Shown: positions 40,373 through 49,948 of the stretch, piece by piece
How positions within the stretch are numbered: position 1 is the first letter of the stretch
Layout: each line of letters begins with the position of its first letter
NCBI GenBank assembly: GCA_947650285.1
Contig: CANTFL010001254.1
Coordinates: 124,001-188,000, forward strand
From: Hyaloperonospora brassicae
Lineage: Eukaryota > Oomycota > Peronosporomycetes > Peronosporales > Peronosporaceae
DNA length: 64,000 bases
Direction of reading: 5' to 3'
Program-made: the position numbers and the translations under genes
The notes under the pieces: generated by a model
What the model saw: only the letters and a program-made list of their open reading frames with translations
Databases searched by the model: none
What the model was told of the DNA's origin: nothing

Positions 40373-43184
40373 TCAGAGGCGATTGTCGGCAAAGACACCG
40401 GTTTGCAGCCACGGGTGCGCCAATGCCTCGCGGGCCGAGACGCGATGCAGTGGGTCCATTTGCAGCAGTGCGCGCAAAAAGGCCAGAAAGTCGGCATCTT
40501 TCGTGTGCACGGCTTCTTCTAAGGTGGGGCCATCGAGAGCAGCAGTCAACACGCCATTGCCCATGTGATCCAGTGTAAATAGTCCAGTGTCGAGCAATTG
40601 GTGCTGCAACTCCTCGCGGTCCGCTAGCAAAGACGCAGGAATAGGACCTGACAGCATGCATGAAAACATCAACGATTAGTCGGCTGCCAAGCAAAACGAA
40701 CACGACGATCGATCGTGCAGTGTACGCACCTATTGTCGTCAAGATCCGAGCCAATAGAGTCTGCTCCGAGTCGTTGCGAAAGAGCACTTCCCCCGTGTAC
40801 ATCTCGGCGACGACACATCCGAGCGACCACAAATCAATTTTCGTGTCGTACAGTAGTCCGAGAATCACCTGTGACAACAGCATACGGTCAGACCCATGGT
40901 GTGGCTCATACCACAGTACTATCGAGTCCAGCGTACCTCTGGGGCCCGGTACGAACGCGATTGCACATACGACGTGAGCTCGTCCGTAGTGAAACACGCT
41001 GATCCAAAGTCAATCACCTTGACCGTGCAGGCGCTGAAGTTTTGAATCAAGATGTTCTCTGGCTTGAGGTCGCAGTGCACGATTCCCAACGAGTGCAACG
41101 TGTCTAGCGCTTCCAGCACCTCGATCGTGATCTTTTTCAGACGAGGTATGCTGAAGTAGTTAATCACACCGCGCTGTAGCAGCAAGCGAGAGAATTCGTA
41201 CAGATTGTCGCGAAGAAGCTGTAAACAGCATTGAGTAAGTAAGGTCCGGAACGGGCAAGCAAGCAGCTGTAAAGGAATCGACAGATGCTTTGGTGCACCG
41301 ACGCACCTCTGTCACTATAACCAGGTGCTCGCGGAAGTAAAATGCGTCCAAGAGACGAACGAGATGCCGTTCGTCTACTTTGCAGTTGTGGTCAATGTAC
41401 TCCAGTACACGAATCTCATCAACGCCCTGGTCGAAGTATTCCTTGTTGTTCTTGATAATCTTGAGGCACACCACCTGATCCGTAGTCGTGTCGATGCACT
41501 TGTACGTTCGGCTGAATACCGCTTCGCCAATTGCTAGCTCAACCTGCACTTCCACACCAGACATTGACATGTGTGTAAATCACAGCGGTTCACTTACCAT
41601 AAACAGGTCGATACCCACCTTGTATCGATTTCCAATCATGACCCCTGCACGAGGTCGCCAATCCCGATTCGGCTCGAATCCGGTGCGATTCTTTTCTCGG
41701 ATTATACGGAGCTGGAACTCTTCGTACTCCTTCGGACCGTCCTCTTCGCCTTCGGAATGTACGCTCCCTTCAAGGTCAATGCACACGTCGTCGCCATCTT
41801 TGATGTCGACCGTATGCACGGTCCCTGCCTTCTGTTTAGACTTGCCATCCAGATCATGCTGAAACGTAGTCACTTGGCCTCGAGTCGGAGAGCTCAGAAT
41901 AAACGGCCGCCCCGACAACGTGCTTTGGTGGCTAAACTGAGCTCGGTTGTCGTCTAACTCGTTTTCTCTGCCCCTGCTATCGCCATCACCAACGTCGTCA
42001 TCGTCCATGTGAAACAGCTTTGCCTCGCTCTCACTCTCGCCGTCCAATATCCCTTCGTCTGCGTCATCTTCATCATCTCCACAATCGTCCTGGAACGTGT
42101 CGTCCTCGCAAACAGAGCTCACCAGTTCACTATACACCTCATCTTCCGCCCGAACGTTCTGGTCTTCCTCTTGCGTAAACGCAAACTGATCCGGCTGTCG
42201 AGGCCACAGCGCTGACACAGGTTCGCCGTCCATGAACGTAGCTCCAGGTGAAGCAGCCAGTCCAGACGAAGATGGCGGTGAAGTCGAAATGCTCGCAACG
42301 CTGTCACTGCTCGCACGCATATCCACAATGCCAATCGGATCCGAAATCATCTTGTTCATTGCCGTGAGTGTTTCGTCCGTCATACAGAGCTGGTGCACGG
42401 CTTCGGCCAAGTCGTTCTCGTACTCGTCGTCCATGCCACTGTCACTGTCACTGCTGCTGCTGCTGCCTCTGCTGCTATTGTCAAAGTCCTTTTCCCTCGC
42501 TCCGTCCGCAGCGTCAAAGCACTCGTCCCGCGCTTGACCACGTCCAAAGCCATCAATCGACGTCACTCGATGCGTCAACTTGTCCTCCTCACCATCACCA
42601 CCGCCAACAGCTCGTCCCAGCGCACCCACACGCCGCCCACCCCGACCCACCACGTGCCTGTCCATGCTCCTCGCTTCCTGCCTCGTCTCCGGTTGCGCTC
42701 CACCCGCGTCCACGACAACGAACCGGTGCAGCGCCTCGTGCGTCTCCTCGTCGACCTCGTCCGCCAGTCTCTGACGCAGCCCCTCGTTCGCTCGGATCGT
42801 CTCCACTGCGCCAGGCACGTCGGCAATCGCCTCCAGTATCTGCTCCACTAACCGCGTGCGCCTCTGCGCCGTCGCGTCGTTTGCACGCGCAAGAAGAGCG
42901 TCCGAGTGGACGGAACGGGCACTTGGCGCAGACGTTACGCGGCGCAGAAACGACATGCGCGGGCGAACCGACTCCCTGGGACGAGGCGAGACGCTGCCCG
43001 TCCGTCCTGGCGACGAGCACGAGCTGCTGGGCGCGGCAGACGCGACAGCGCGGCGTCCAGAACGAGCGGCCATAGCGCCGCCGGTGCGAGTCCCGAAACA
43101 GGGCACGAAACGCGACGACCCGACGGGAGGGCACTCGACAGAGGGACACGACGCTCCCCCGTTTCTGTGCCATTCCCCGGCCAT
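40373..43184 (-). CDS. DYRK-family protein kinase, plant-type (5 exons)
   Basis: Exons 41619-43184, 41307-41543, 40937-41218, 40730-40868 and 40373-40647 give 832 residues; introns are 75, 88, 68 and 82 nt, all GT-AG. Exon 1 (522 residues) is a long Ser/Asp/Glu-rich regulatory region ending EYEEFQLRIIREKNRTGFE, RAGVMIGNRYK, the conserved lead into this kinase group. The kinase domain has ATP-binding Lys550 (VVCLKII), HCDLKPEN (catalytic Asp651, with the Cys typical of DYRK), DFG at 671, activation loop TSYVQSRSYRAPE, then DTKIDLWSLGCVVAEM and HPWL near the end. TSY replaces the YTY of animal DYRKs and matches plant DYRKP. The glycine loop (IGEAVFS) keeps one Gly. The first Met overlaps the start codon of the divergent gene; Met38 at 43073 is an alternative. 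Confidence 0.88.
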
Positions 43185-44296
43185 GCCGCAGTTCGTCGCA
43201 CAGCAGCGGCGCGACGCGAGTCACGAGGCGGTGGACGCGCAGGCGACGACCGCGGAGCAGCTCTTGGCCGCGAGTATGGACGCGCTGGACATGTGCGTGC
43301 AGCGGAAAGCAGCAGCGGCGCAGTACAGTGCGCCGCTCGTTGTTATGTCGACGCTTCTGACGCGGTGCACTGGTTTTGACAAAACAAGGTAGGGTTTGGT
43401 GGTGGTTGACATTGGCAGACTAGGAGTCGAAACGCTGGTACACATGAATTGGGATCAAGAAGTGAGACTTTATATGGACGATCTGGTTGGGCTGATGTGG
43501 TGAAACAATGTTACTGACGATATTGATGGCACTGATGATGATGCTTATGGTGATGATGATCCTGATGATGATGACGACGATGATTTTAAATGCTACAAAG
43601 TGACGTGATAGGGAACGAAGGCACGAGAGGTGAAAGTCGCAGTGTCGAGGTAGGTGCTTTGTTGCGTTTCGCTCTTTGTCTTGTTTCTGTTTTGGTGTTG
43701 CTGTTGTTGTTGTTGTCGTTGTTGTCGTCGTCGTTGTTGTAGAGAGACGTGATCAACGTGTTGTGCTGTACTATTGTCGTTGTTCGATGCTGTATATGTG
43801 TGTGCAGAAATGTGTGGACAGAGCTCTACTGGTAGCAAGAGGAGGAAAGCACGTGCTGTTTCTGGTGCGGGACCCGAAAGCAGTGACGAAGAGACTGCTT
43901 TTTGCCGCAACGGGTGCAGCAGGGAACGCGATTGATGTGCTTGCTGAGGAACTCCTGCATCGTATTTCGTTTCGCCAGTGTCGTAGTGTCTATGAGCTGC
44001 TACAAGAGCTCGATCGTGTGGAAAGGAGTTGGCAGGTACGTGCTCTGCTGTGCTATGCTGTAGTGTGGCGGTGTGCGGTAGCTGCTGTATGTGGTCATAG
44101 CGATCGCCTGAGCGTGTCATGTGACTGACGAGACATGAAGAGCAGGAGACGCAAGGACGGGTTGATGTGCAGTATGTGGCGTTAGGACCGTTGTGTGATT
44201 TCTTCTCAGGGTTCGAGACCGCTGCAGGCATCACAGTTACGGGTACGAACGAACCTGTTGTTGCAAGTCATGGCAATTTGGAAAGCTAAAGAGTGA
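43183..44296 (+). CDS. Unrecognised 189-residue protein (4 exons)
   Basis: Exons 43183-43388, 43601-43649, 43808-44035 and 44210-44296 splice to 189 residues. Donors are AAG|GTAGGG, GAG|GTAGGT and CAG|GTACGT; acceptors are ACAAAG, TGTGCAG and CTCAG. The small exon 2 is needed to join the phases, and its 49 bases keep the frame open, which supports the model. The N-terminal half is Ala/Gln-rich and probably helical. The C-terminal half is compact: KCVDRALLVARGGKHVLFLV, DPKAVTKRLLFAATG, AIDVLAEELLHRISFRQCR, YELLQELDRVERSWQ, NLLLQVMAIWKAKE. I do not recognise the family. It is divergent from the DYRK kinase with overlapping start codons. Confidence 0.6.
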
Positions 44297-44681
44297 CTTT
44301 GGTTGCAACTGATTGCGCTGCATCAGGTGCTGGGCTCAAGCGCATGCTGGAACTGGCTATCAAGCGGTTGAGGGGGACGACGGGTGTCCACGTCAGTGTC
44401 ATGGCAAGTACATAATGCTACTTCGACCACGCACCACTTCGAAAGTCATGGCAGATCGGCAGATCGACAGACACCACACCACAACAAGACAATATCTGAT
44501 ACTGCGTTGCAAAGACATCGCCTAAAGTCCTCCAGAAAAAGCGCGTAAGGTCTCACTCAACGAAAGACCTCAAGTCTCGATGCCTAAACAGCAAACAAAC
44601 CCGCGACATTTGGTGCGAACCGCTCGTTTTGACATCCAGCGCAACTTCTCCAAAACCGTAGGCATAAAACCTCACAAACAA

Positions 44682-44757
44682 GCGTCTACCGTCACTTTCT
44701 GCGTCTACCGTCACTTTCTGCGTCTACCGTCATTTTCTGCGTCTACCGTCACTTTCG
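44682..44757 (+). repeat. 19-bp tandem repeat, four copies, upstream of transporter
   Basis: Four consecutive units of gcgtctaccgtcactttct, the third and fourth each with one change (t at the variable position, and a final g). A degenerate fifth unit follows. It lies 53-128 bases before the transporter start codon, so it sits in the promoter or 5' UTR. Confidence 0.9.
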
Positions 44758-44809
44758 GCGTCTCTCACACTTTATACCCCGTCGTCACCCGCAAGTCGCA
44801 CGCGCTTCG

Positions 44810-46250
44810 ATGGACGTCCCTCAGACGCGCAGCGCTCGGCCCTACGCGCACGTGAGCAGCGACAGCCTCTCCCCTGAAGACCGCAGTGGGCCCCTGAGCG
44901 TGTGTCTCGAAGAAGACGACGAGGACGACGACGAGAGCTGCTCGACGTCCGAGACGACGCAGCTATTGGCCGAGACCGGTGCCGCCCGCAGCGGCCATAG
45001 TCAACTCAAGTTGAAAACTAAACATAAATTACCGGACGTGGCACTCGAGTCTGCCGATGCTATTGAGCTCTTGAGCACGACAATGGGACAACAGAAGAAG
45101 AAGAAGAAGAAGACGATGAACGGAGAAGAGGATGTCGAAGACAAAGGAGAAGAAGGAGAAGAAGAAGAAGAAGAGGAGGAGAAGGGCAAAGTCAAGACGT
45201 CGTACGTCTCGCCGTCCGTTGTGGTCTTTTGGCTTGCCATGTGGTTTTTCCAGAACATCAGCGTCACGTTCTGGAACAAAAAGGCGCTCAGTGCGCTGCA
45301 ACTGCCCGTGACGCTCACGTTCGTGCACATGGCGTGCAACACACTGGGCGCGTGCCTCTTCATTTATGTGTACAAGGGCATCGACCGCAAGCCGCTCAAG
45401 CCTGGCCAGACGCAGCTCATGGTCTCATTTTCGCTCATCTTTGTGAGCAATATCATCACGGGCAACTGGAGTCTCGGACTCGTGTCGATCTCGTTCAATC
45501 AGGTGATGCGCGCGCTCGTGCCGTCAGTTGTCGTCGTGCTGAGCATGCTCATCTTGGGCAAGACGTACTCGCTGGAGCGGAAACTGTCTCTGATTCCGGT
45601 AGCTTTTGGTGTCTACTTGGCGTGCACGGGCGACAACTCGTGCACGGTCATTGGGTTCATCATTACGGCGGTGGCCGTGCTCTTTGCTGGCTTGAAAGCC
45701 GTGCTGTCGAACAAGGTACGGCTACTGTTGTGCTGGGTGTAGAGAGGGGCCATGATGTGTGTGATGCTGGACTTACGGTGGCACGCACTGTTGTTTTGTG
45801 GGCATGCAGTTCTTGAGTGGCGACTTGAAGCTGCACCCGGTGGACTTGATCCTGCACCAGGCACCCTTGTCGGCGTGCTGGTGCTTGGCCACAATGTTTC
45901 TGTCCGGCGAGGTGAACACTATCGTGACCAACTGGGAAGCTGTGCCGTCGGCCAGTTTCTGGTTCATCCTGACCGGCATCATCAGCTTTATGCTGAACGT
46001 CACGAGCTTTATGGCGAACAAGGTCACGTCACCTGTGACGTTGTGCGTGTGCGGGAACATGAAGCAGGTTGTCGTGATTGTCATGTCGATTTTCATCAAC
46101 AACGATGTGATTACGGTGCAGAAGGCCATTGGCATCGTCGTTGTATCGATCGGCGGTGCTGCTTACGCGTACATCTCGACAAAGGAGACAATGAGTCAAG
46201 CTACTGTTCCCGCGCCAGCTAAGCCTGCGGTGCAAATGCAGTCAGCCTGA
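44810..46250 (+). CDS. TPT/nucleotide-sugar transporter family membrane protein (2 exons)
   Basis: Exons 44810-45715 and 45810-46250 (94-nt intron, GTACGG to ATGCAG, phase 0) give 448 residues. The first 130 residues are soluble and low-complexity: Ser/Asp/Glu-rich, then a six-Lys run and a long Glu tract. About ten membrane segments follow, typical of the drug/metabolite transporter superfamily TPT branch: VVVFWLAMWFFQNISVTFWNKKAL, FVHMACNTLGACLFIYV, FSLIFVSNIITGNWSLG, VSFNQVMRALVPSVVVVLSM-like SISFNQVMRALVPSVVVV, and FAGLKAVLSNKFLSGDLKLHP. Near the end comes SPVTLCVCGNMKQVVVIVMS. It most likely exchanges a sugar-phosphate or nucleotide-sugar across Golgi, ER or plastid-derived membranes. 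The substrate cannot be read from the sequence. Confidence 0.87.
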
Positions 46251-48238
46251 TACTGACTGCAACGGCTGCTGGTGTGACTTGCTTGTTTCGTCGCGAAGGA
46301 TTGCTATGGACAGTGACTCGGGGGGTTCATGAGACAGAAATGCAAGGACAAACGTAAAGTTACTTCGAGCTCATTGGCAGCACGCGGTCTGTCTCTACTC
46401 AGCAAAGCAGACTGAGTCTCGATGAGTACGGAAGGCCATCACGTGTGGCTGCTGCCTCGCTCGTCACTCGTGCGAAGGTGCGCATGAGTTGGCTACTTGT
46501 CGTCTTTATCGGCTTTGAAGCGCTGCAAAGAGCATCCGATGCCTAGATGTTGGGTGATCGGACGACCTGTGACAAAGTGGAAGACGAAGTTACCGGTGAG
46601 AGCAACTTGTGCAGCTTTGGGAGTCGCAAGTGTGTAAACTGCTGCTGCTGCTCGTTGTGGTCGTGTGGTCGTTCGTTTAGAGAGAAAAGTTTTTCGTTTT
46701 GTTTGCATGATGCGGTGCAAATACATTCTTTTGCAACATGTGATGCAGGAGAGTGTAACTACAGCGAATGTGGATAAAATACCGGCTACTTCGAGCTGGC
46801 TGAGAGACAGAGGTAATTTACGAGAGCATGTCAGGGGTCGTCCGTTTTGCACCTGCGTTGTTCGAGGCGCATTGAGTTGGTGACCGCTTGCGTCGTCAGG
46901 GTGTTTAAAACAGCGAGCTGAATGACAAACCCGAATGTTCGAAGTGAACTAGAAAGCAATTAATTGCAGCACGTGGTTGCGAAAGACGACAGCTCATGGC
47001 AATCACTTATTGGCAGTAATTGTTTTAGTACGCTGTACTTCCCATCCATCCGCTGTTTAAACACCTTTTTGTCTCCCCTCGTGCAACGAAAGGATAGTGA
47101 TGTGCTCCTGTGCAAAACACAAGACTGACCTGCCAACTATAATCTGTTTCCAGGTCGCGACCTACAAGTGAGCGCCCATCGTCATCTATCAGGTATCAAA
47201 GACGACGCCCTTCACATGCAGCGACGGACCGTCGCTTCCATGACAATCGTGCGCTCAATCATTTGCTTGTAGACGCAGCTCTTGAGATTGCTCTCACAAA
47301 CACACACTTCAATCTTCTTGTGGCCTACCTGAGGTGACGGGTGACTTCGCGTCACCGTGTGCTCTTGCATCGTATGGTCGCTGCATGTGGATCCACAACA
47401 AGTTCAACAGCCGTACTTCCTCGCAACGACGTGTGTGGCAAGCCACTGTGCTGTTGCCGATCATTGTTACGCCGTGAGCAAAATCGCGTCTACCGCACGT
47501 TGGACATGATCGACAACAACACAGCAGCTGTTTGTCCCAAGCAAACGCGCGAGCAAAAGTAGCAAACGGTCTGATGAATGCAGTTCGACAACACGTGCAG
47601 CTGAAAGATTGTCATACTCTGCCAACCAGCCGTCATCTGCATCCTGCCCAGCTCGGCTCTCGAGTCAGTGTGTCATTGTTGCCACCATCGGGATGCACCC
47701 GAAGCGCAAAAAGGTCATTCCTTCATTGCAAACGAGACAGCAGTGGAAACAAAAAGACGACGCAACAGCTGCCACGCGCGACCACAAGCTCCAACTACTG
47801 TCCACACACGTACCCCCACGCAATGCATGCGCGGCCCGACGTTTTCGCAAAAGCCGATCGCTCTTTGCATGAACCATAAAACAAAGACCAAGTGTCGCGA
47901 CCCAAGAACCCCCCCCCCCCAGAAAGCAAGAACGGTAAAAAAAAGTCATTCTTTCGCATGCGGCTGAAAAAGTGCGTCGCGTCGCACTTCCACTTTTTCT
48001 CGCCCCCAGCGCTATCCCACGCACCCACCCCGAGCCTCCAGCCTCGAAAGTCCCCACGTCGCCCATCTCCCCTCGCGCCAGTGCCACCCCCACCCCACCT
48101 CGCCCACCCTTTTTCGTGTCTGCTTTTTCCGTCCGCCCCCTCTCGCCGCAGTAGTTTACATTTTTTTTTCTTCGCCCGGCCACTGGCCCTCGGCGTAATT
48201 TACCGCCACTGCGTCACTTCCATCGCTGCTGCCGCCGC
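46251..48238. other. 2 kb stretch, no firm gene
   Basis: The only candidate is a minus-strand ORF 46493-46852. Its last 40 residues (e.g. ALTGNFVFHFVTGRPITQ) look protein-like, but it has no recognisable motif. A poly-C run lies near 47910-47919 and a poly-T run near 48161-48170. The motif TCATTCTTTCGCATG near 47946 resembles an oomycete transcription-initiation element and could mark the start of the PDZ-gene transcript. Confidence 0.4.
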
Positions 48239-49948
48239 ATGTCCGCCGCAGGTCCGCCGCTCGCCGCGGACGTGCAGCTCGACGAGCGCCAAATGTACGT
48301 CGTCGAGTGGGCCGACGGCGCCGTCTTCGGCTTTACCGTTGCGCCCGTGCAGTCGGACCGCGGGCCGGTGCTGTGCCTCGCGCGGCGCACGGCCGCCGAC
48401 GCGTCGGTCGGTCTGCAGGACGTCGTCCCGGGCGATCTGCTGGTGGCCATTGGACCGGACAAAGTCTATCACATGGGCGCGACGCAGGCGACGAACCGCT
48501 TGCGGGCAGTGCCCAAACCCGTGCGGCTCACGCTGCAGCTGTCGCCGTTCGGGGCCGACGCCAGTGCGGCGGCGGCGCCACTGACGGAGCTGCCGCCGCT
48601 CGCGCCGCACGAGTGTACGTACGTGTGGACGTCGGGGCCGCTGGGGATCGTACTGACGACCGACGCGGTTAGTAAGTTACCGCGTGTGAAGCGGTTTACC
48701 GGTAAAGCCGACAGTGTCGCGCTCGCGCGCGAAGTCCAAGTGGGCGATGAACTGATTTACGTGAACCAGACGCCCACGCGGGCGCACTCAATCGCAGCGA
48801 TTATCCATCTGATTCGCGAAATGCCGAAACCCATTACGCTCCGGTTCCGCAAGAACCCGTTGCCCGAAGCCCACGAGACGGCGCTGCCCGAAGGCGACTA
48901 CGACTTTCTGTGGGAGTTTGGCTCGCTGGGGTTAGTCGTGGGCACGTCGGCCGACGGGTTACCGTATGTCCGGTCGTTCACGGGCAAAGGCACGTCGAAG
49001 CAGCTCGCACAGGTACGGGAGAACGACGAGATTGTGATGGTGAACGACCGGTTGGCGTCGGAGCTCGGCTTCCACGAGACGATGCAGTACATTATGAATG
49101 TACCAAAGCCCGCGCTGATCCGGTTCCGTCGACCGGCTGCAAACCAGAGGAAGACCGGGATGCTCGACCAGTCTGCCAAGAGCACGATGTCGCTGTTGAC
49201 GGCGCAAACGGCTGCAATGGGCGTGAATGGAGAGCCGCCGCACCTGCAGCGCACGTCGTCTGTCGGCCCTTCTGCGTGTGCAGCGGGGTCCCCACCAGCT
49301 ACTACACTGGTGCGGAGCCAGTCGTCGTCGCACTGCAGTTTGGCTGCTGATGAGACGGACGCGAGTCCTGGTATACTGGCCTACCGAAGCACGCGCAGCA
49401 ACAGTTCGTTGCCAATAGTTCGTCGCCAGAACGTGGCAAAACACCAGGGTCAGCCATCGCAAGCTGGACAAGGGGTAGAGGACTTGACGTTTGGCCAAAT
49501 GGCTTCAGCACAGGGCTACGGAGACACAGGCTATCGGCATCAGCAGCCGCCGCCGCCGCATGAACCATACCATGAGCAAGTGCCACTGCAACAACAGCAG
49601 TCGTTCTACCGGTCATCGCAAGAAGGACAGCAGCAGGCTCGAAACGGGAGTCTAGGGGAGGACGGCGACTTCTACGAAATCGACTCGGACGCGTACTACC
49701 AAATCCAATGGACCGATGGTCCGTTCGGCTTCACGGTGCGTGAAGCGCAATCGGAGCAAGGCTCCGTAGTCCTCATTACCAAACGCACGGGCAAAAGCAC
49801 GTGTGCCGGTCTGCGTCGTGTGGCCGTAGGCGACATCCTGATAAAGATTGGAAACAAAGACGTTCGCCAACTGGGGTTCGAGCGGTCGACAATGCATTTA
49901 CGCAACGTCCCGAAGCCCGTGTTGTTAACTTTCCAAGCCATCGATTAG
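48239..49948 (+). CDS. Four-PDZ-like-domain scaffold protein
   Basis: Single exon, 569 residues. Four related PDZ-like modules lie at about 18-102, 122-205, 217-298 and 480-569. Each starts with a [Y/F]xxxW(T/A/E)xGxxG carboxylate-loop-like strand (YVVEWADGAVFGFTV, YVWTSGPLGIVL, FLWEFGSLGLVV, YQIQWTDGPFGFTV). Each has a GDxL/DEIV turn (PGDLLVAIG, VGDELIYVN, ENDEIVMVN, VGDILIKIG) and closes with a PKPxxLxF strand. Between modules 3 and 4 is a 180-residue Gln/Ser/Pro-rich linker. PDZ domains bind C-terminal peptides and assemble membrane or cytoskeletal complexes. No kinase or other catalytic domain is visible. Modules 1 and 4 resemble each other more than 2 and 3, suggesting stepwise duplication. 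The start follows a pyrimidine- and CCG-rich leader. Confidence 0.75.
   Translation: MSAAGPPLAADVQLDERQMYVVEWADGAVFGFTVAPVQSDRGPVLCLARRTAADASVGLQDVVPGDLLVAIGPDKVYHMGATQATNRLRAVPKPVRLTLQLSPFGADASAAAAPLTELPPLAPHECTYVWTSGPLGIVLTTDAVSKLPRVKRFTGKADSVALAREVQVGDELIYVNQTPTRAHSIAAIIHLIREMPKPITLRFRKNPLPEAHETALPEGDYDFLWEFGSLGLVVGTSADGLPYVRSFTGKGTSKQLAQVRENDEIVMVNDRLASELGFHETMQYIMNVPKPALIRFRRPAANQRKTGMLDQSAKSTMSLLTAQTAAMGVNGEPPHLQRTSSVGPSACAAGSPPATTLVRSQSSSHCSLAADETDASPGILAYRSTRSNSSLPIVRRQNVAKHQGQPSQAGQGVEDLTFGQMASAQGYGDTGYRHQQPPPPHEPYHEQVPLQQQQSFYRSSQEGQQQARNGSLGEDGDFYEIDSDAYYQIQWTDGPFGFTVREAQSEQGSVVLITKRTGKSTCAGLRRVAVGDILIKIGNKDVRQLGFERSTMHLRNVPKPVLLTFQAID

Noticed and set aside
44682..44757. CRISPR-like direct repeats
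   Set aside because: Units abut without spacers and the host is eukaryotic; simple tandem repeat.
46493..46852. 119-residue minus-strand ORF
   Set aside because: Only the last part looks protein-like; no motif, splice support or context. Left as unresolved.
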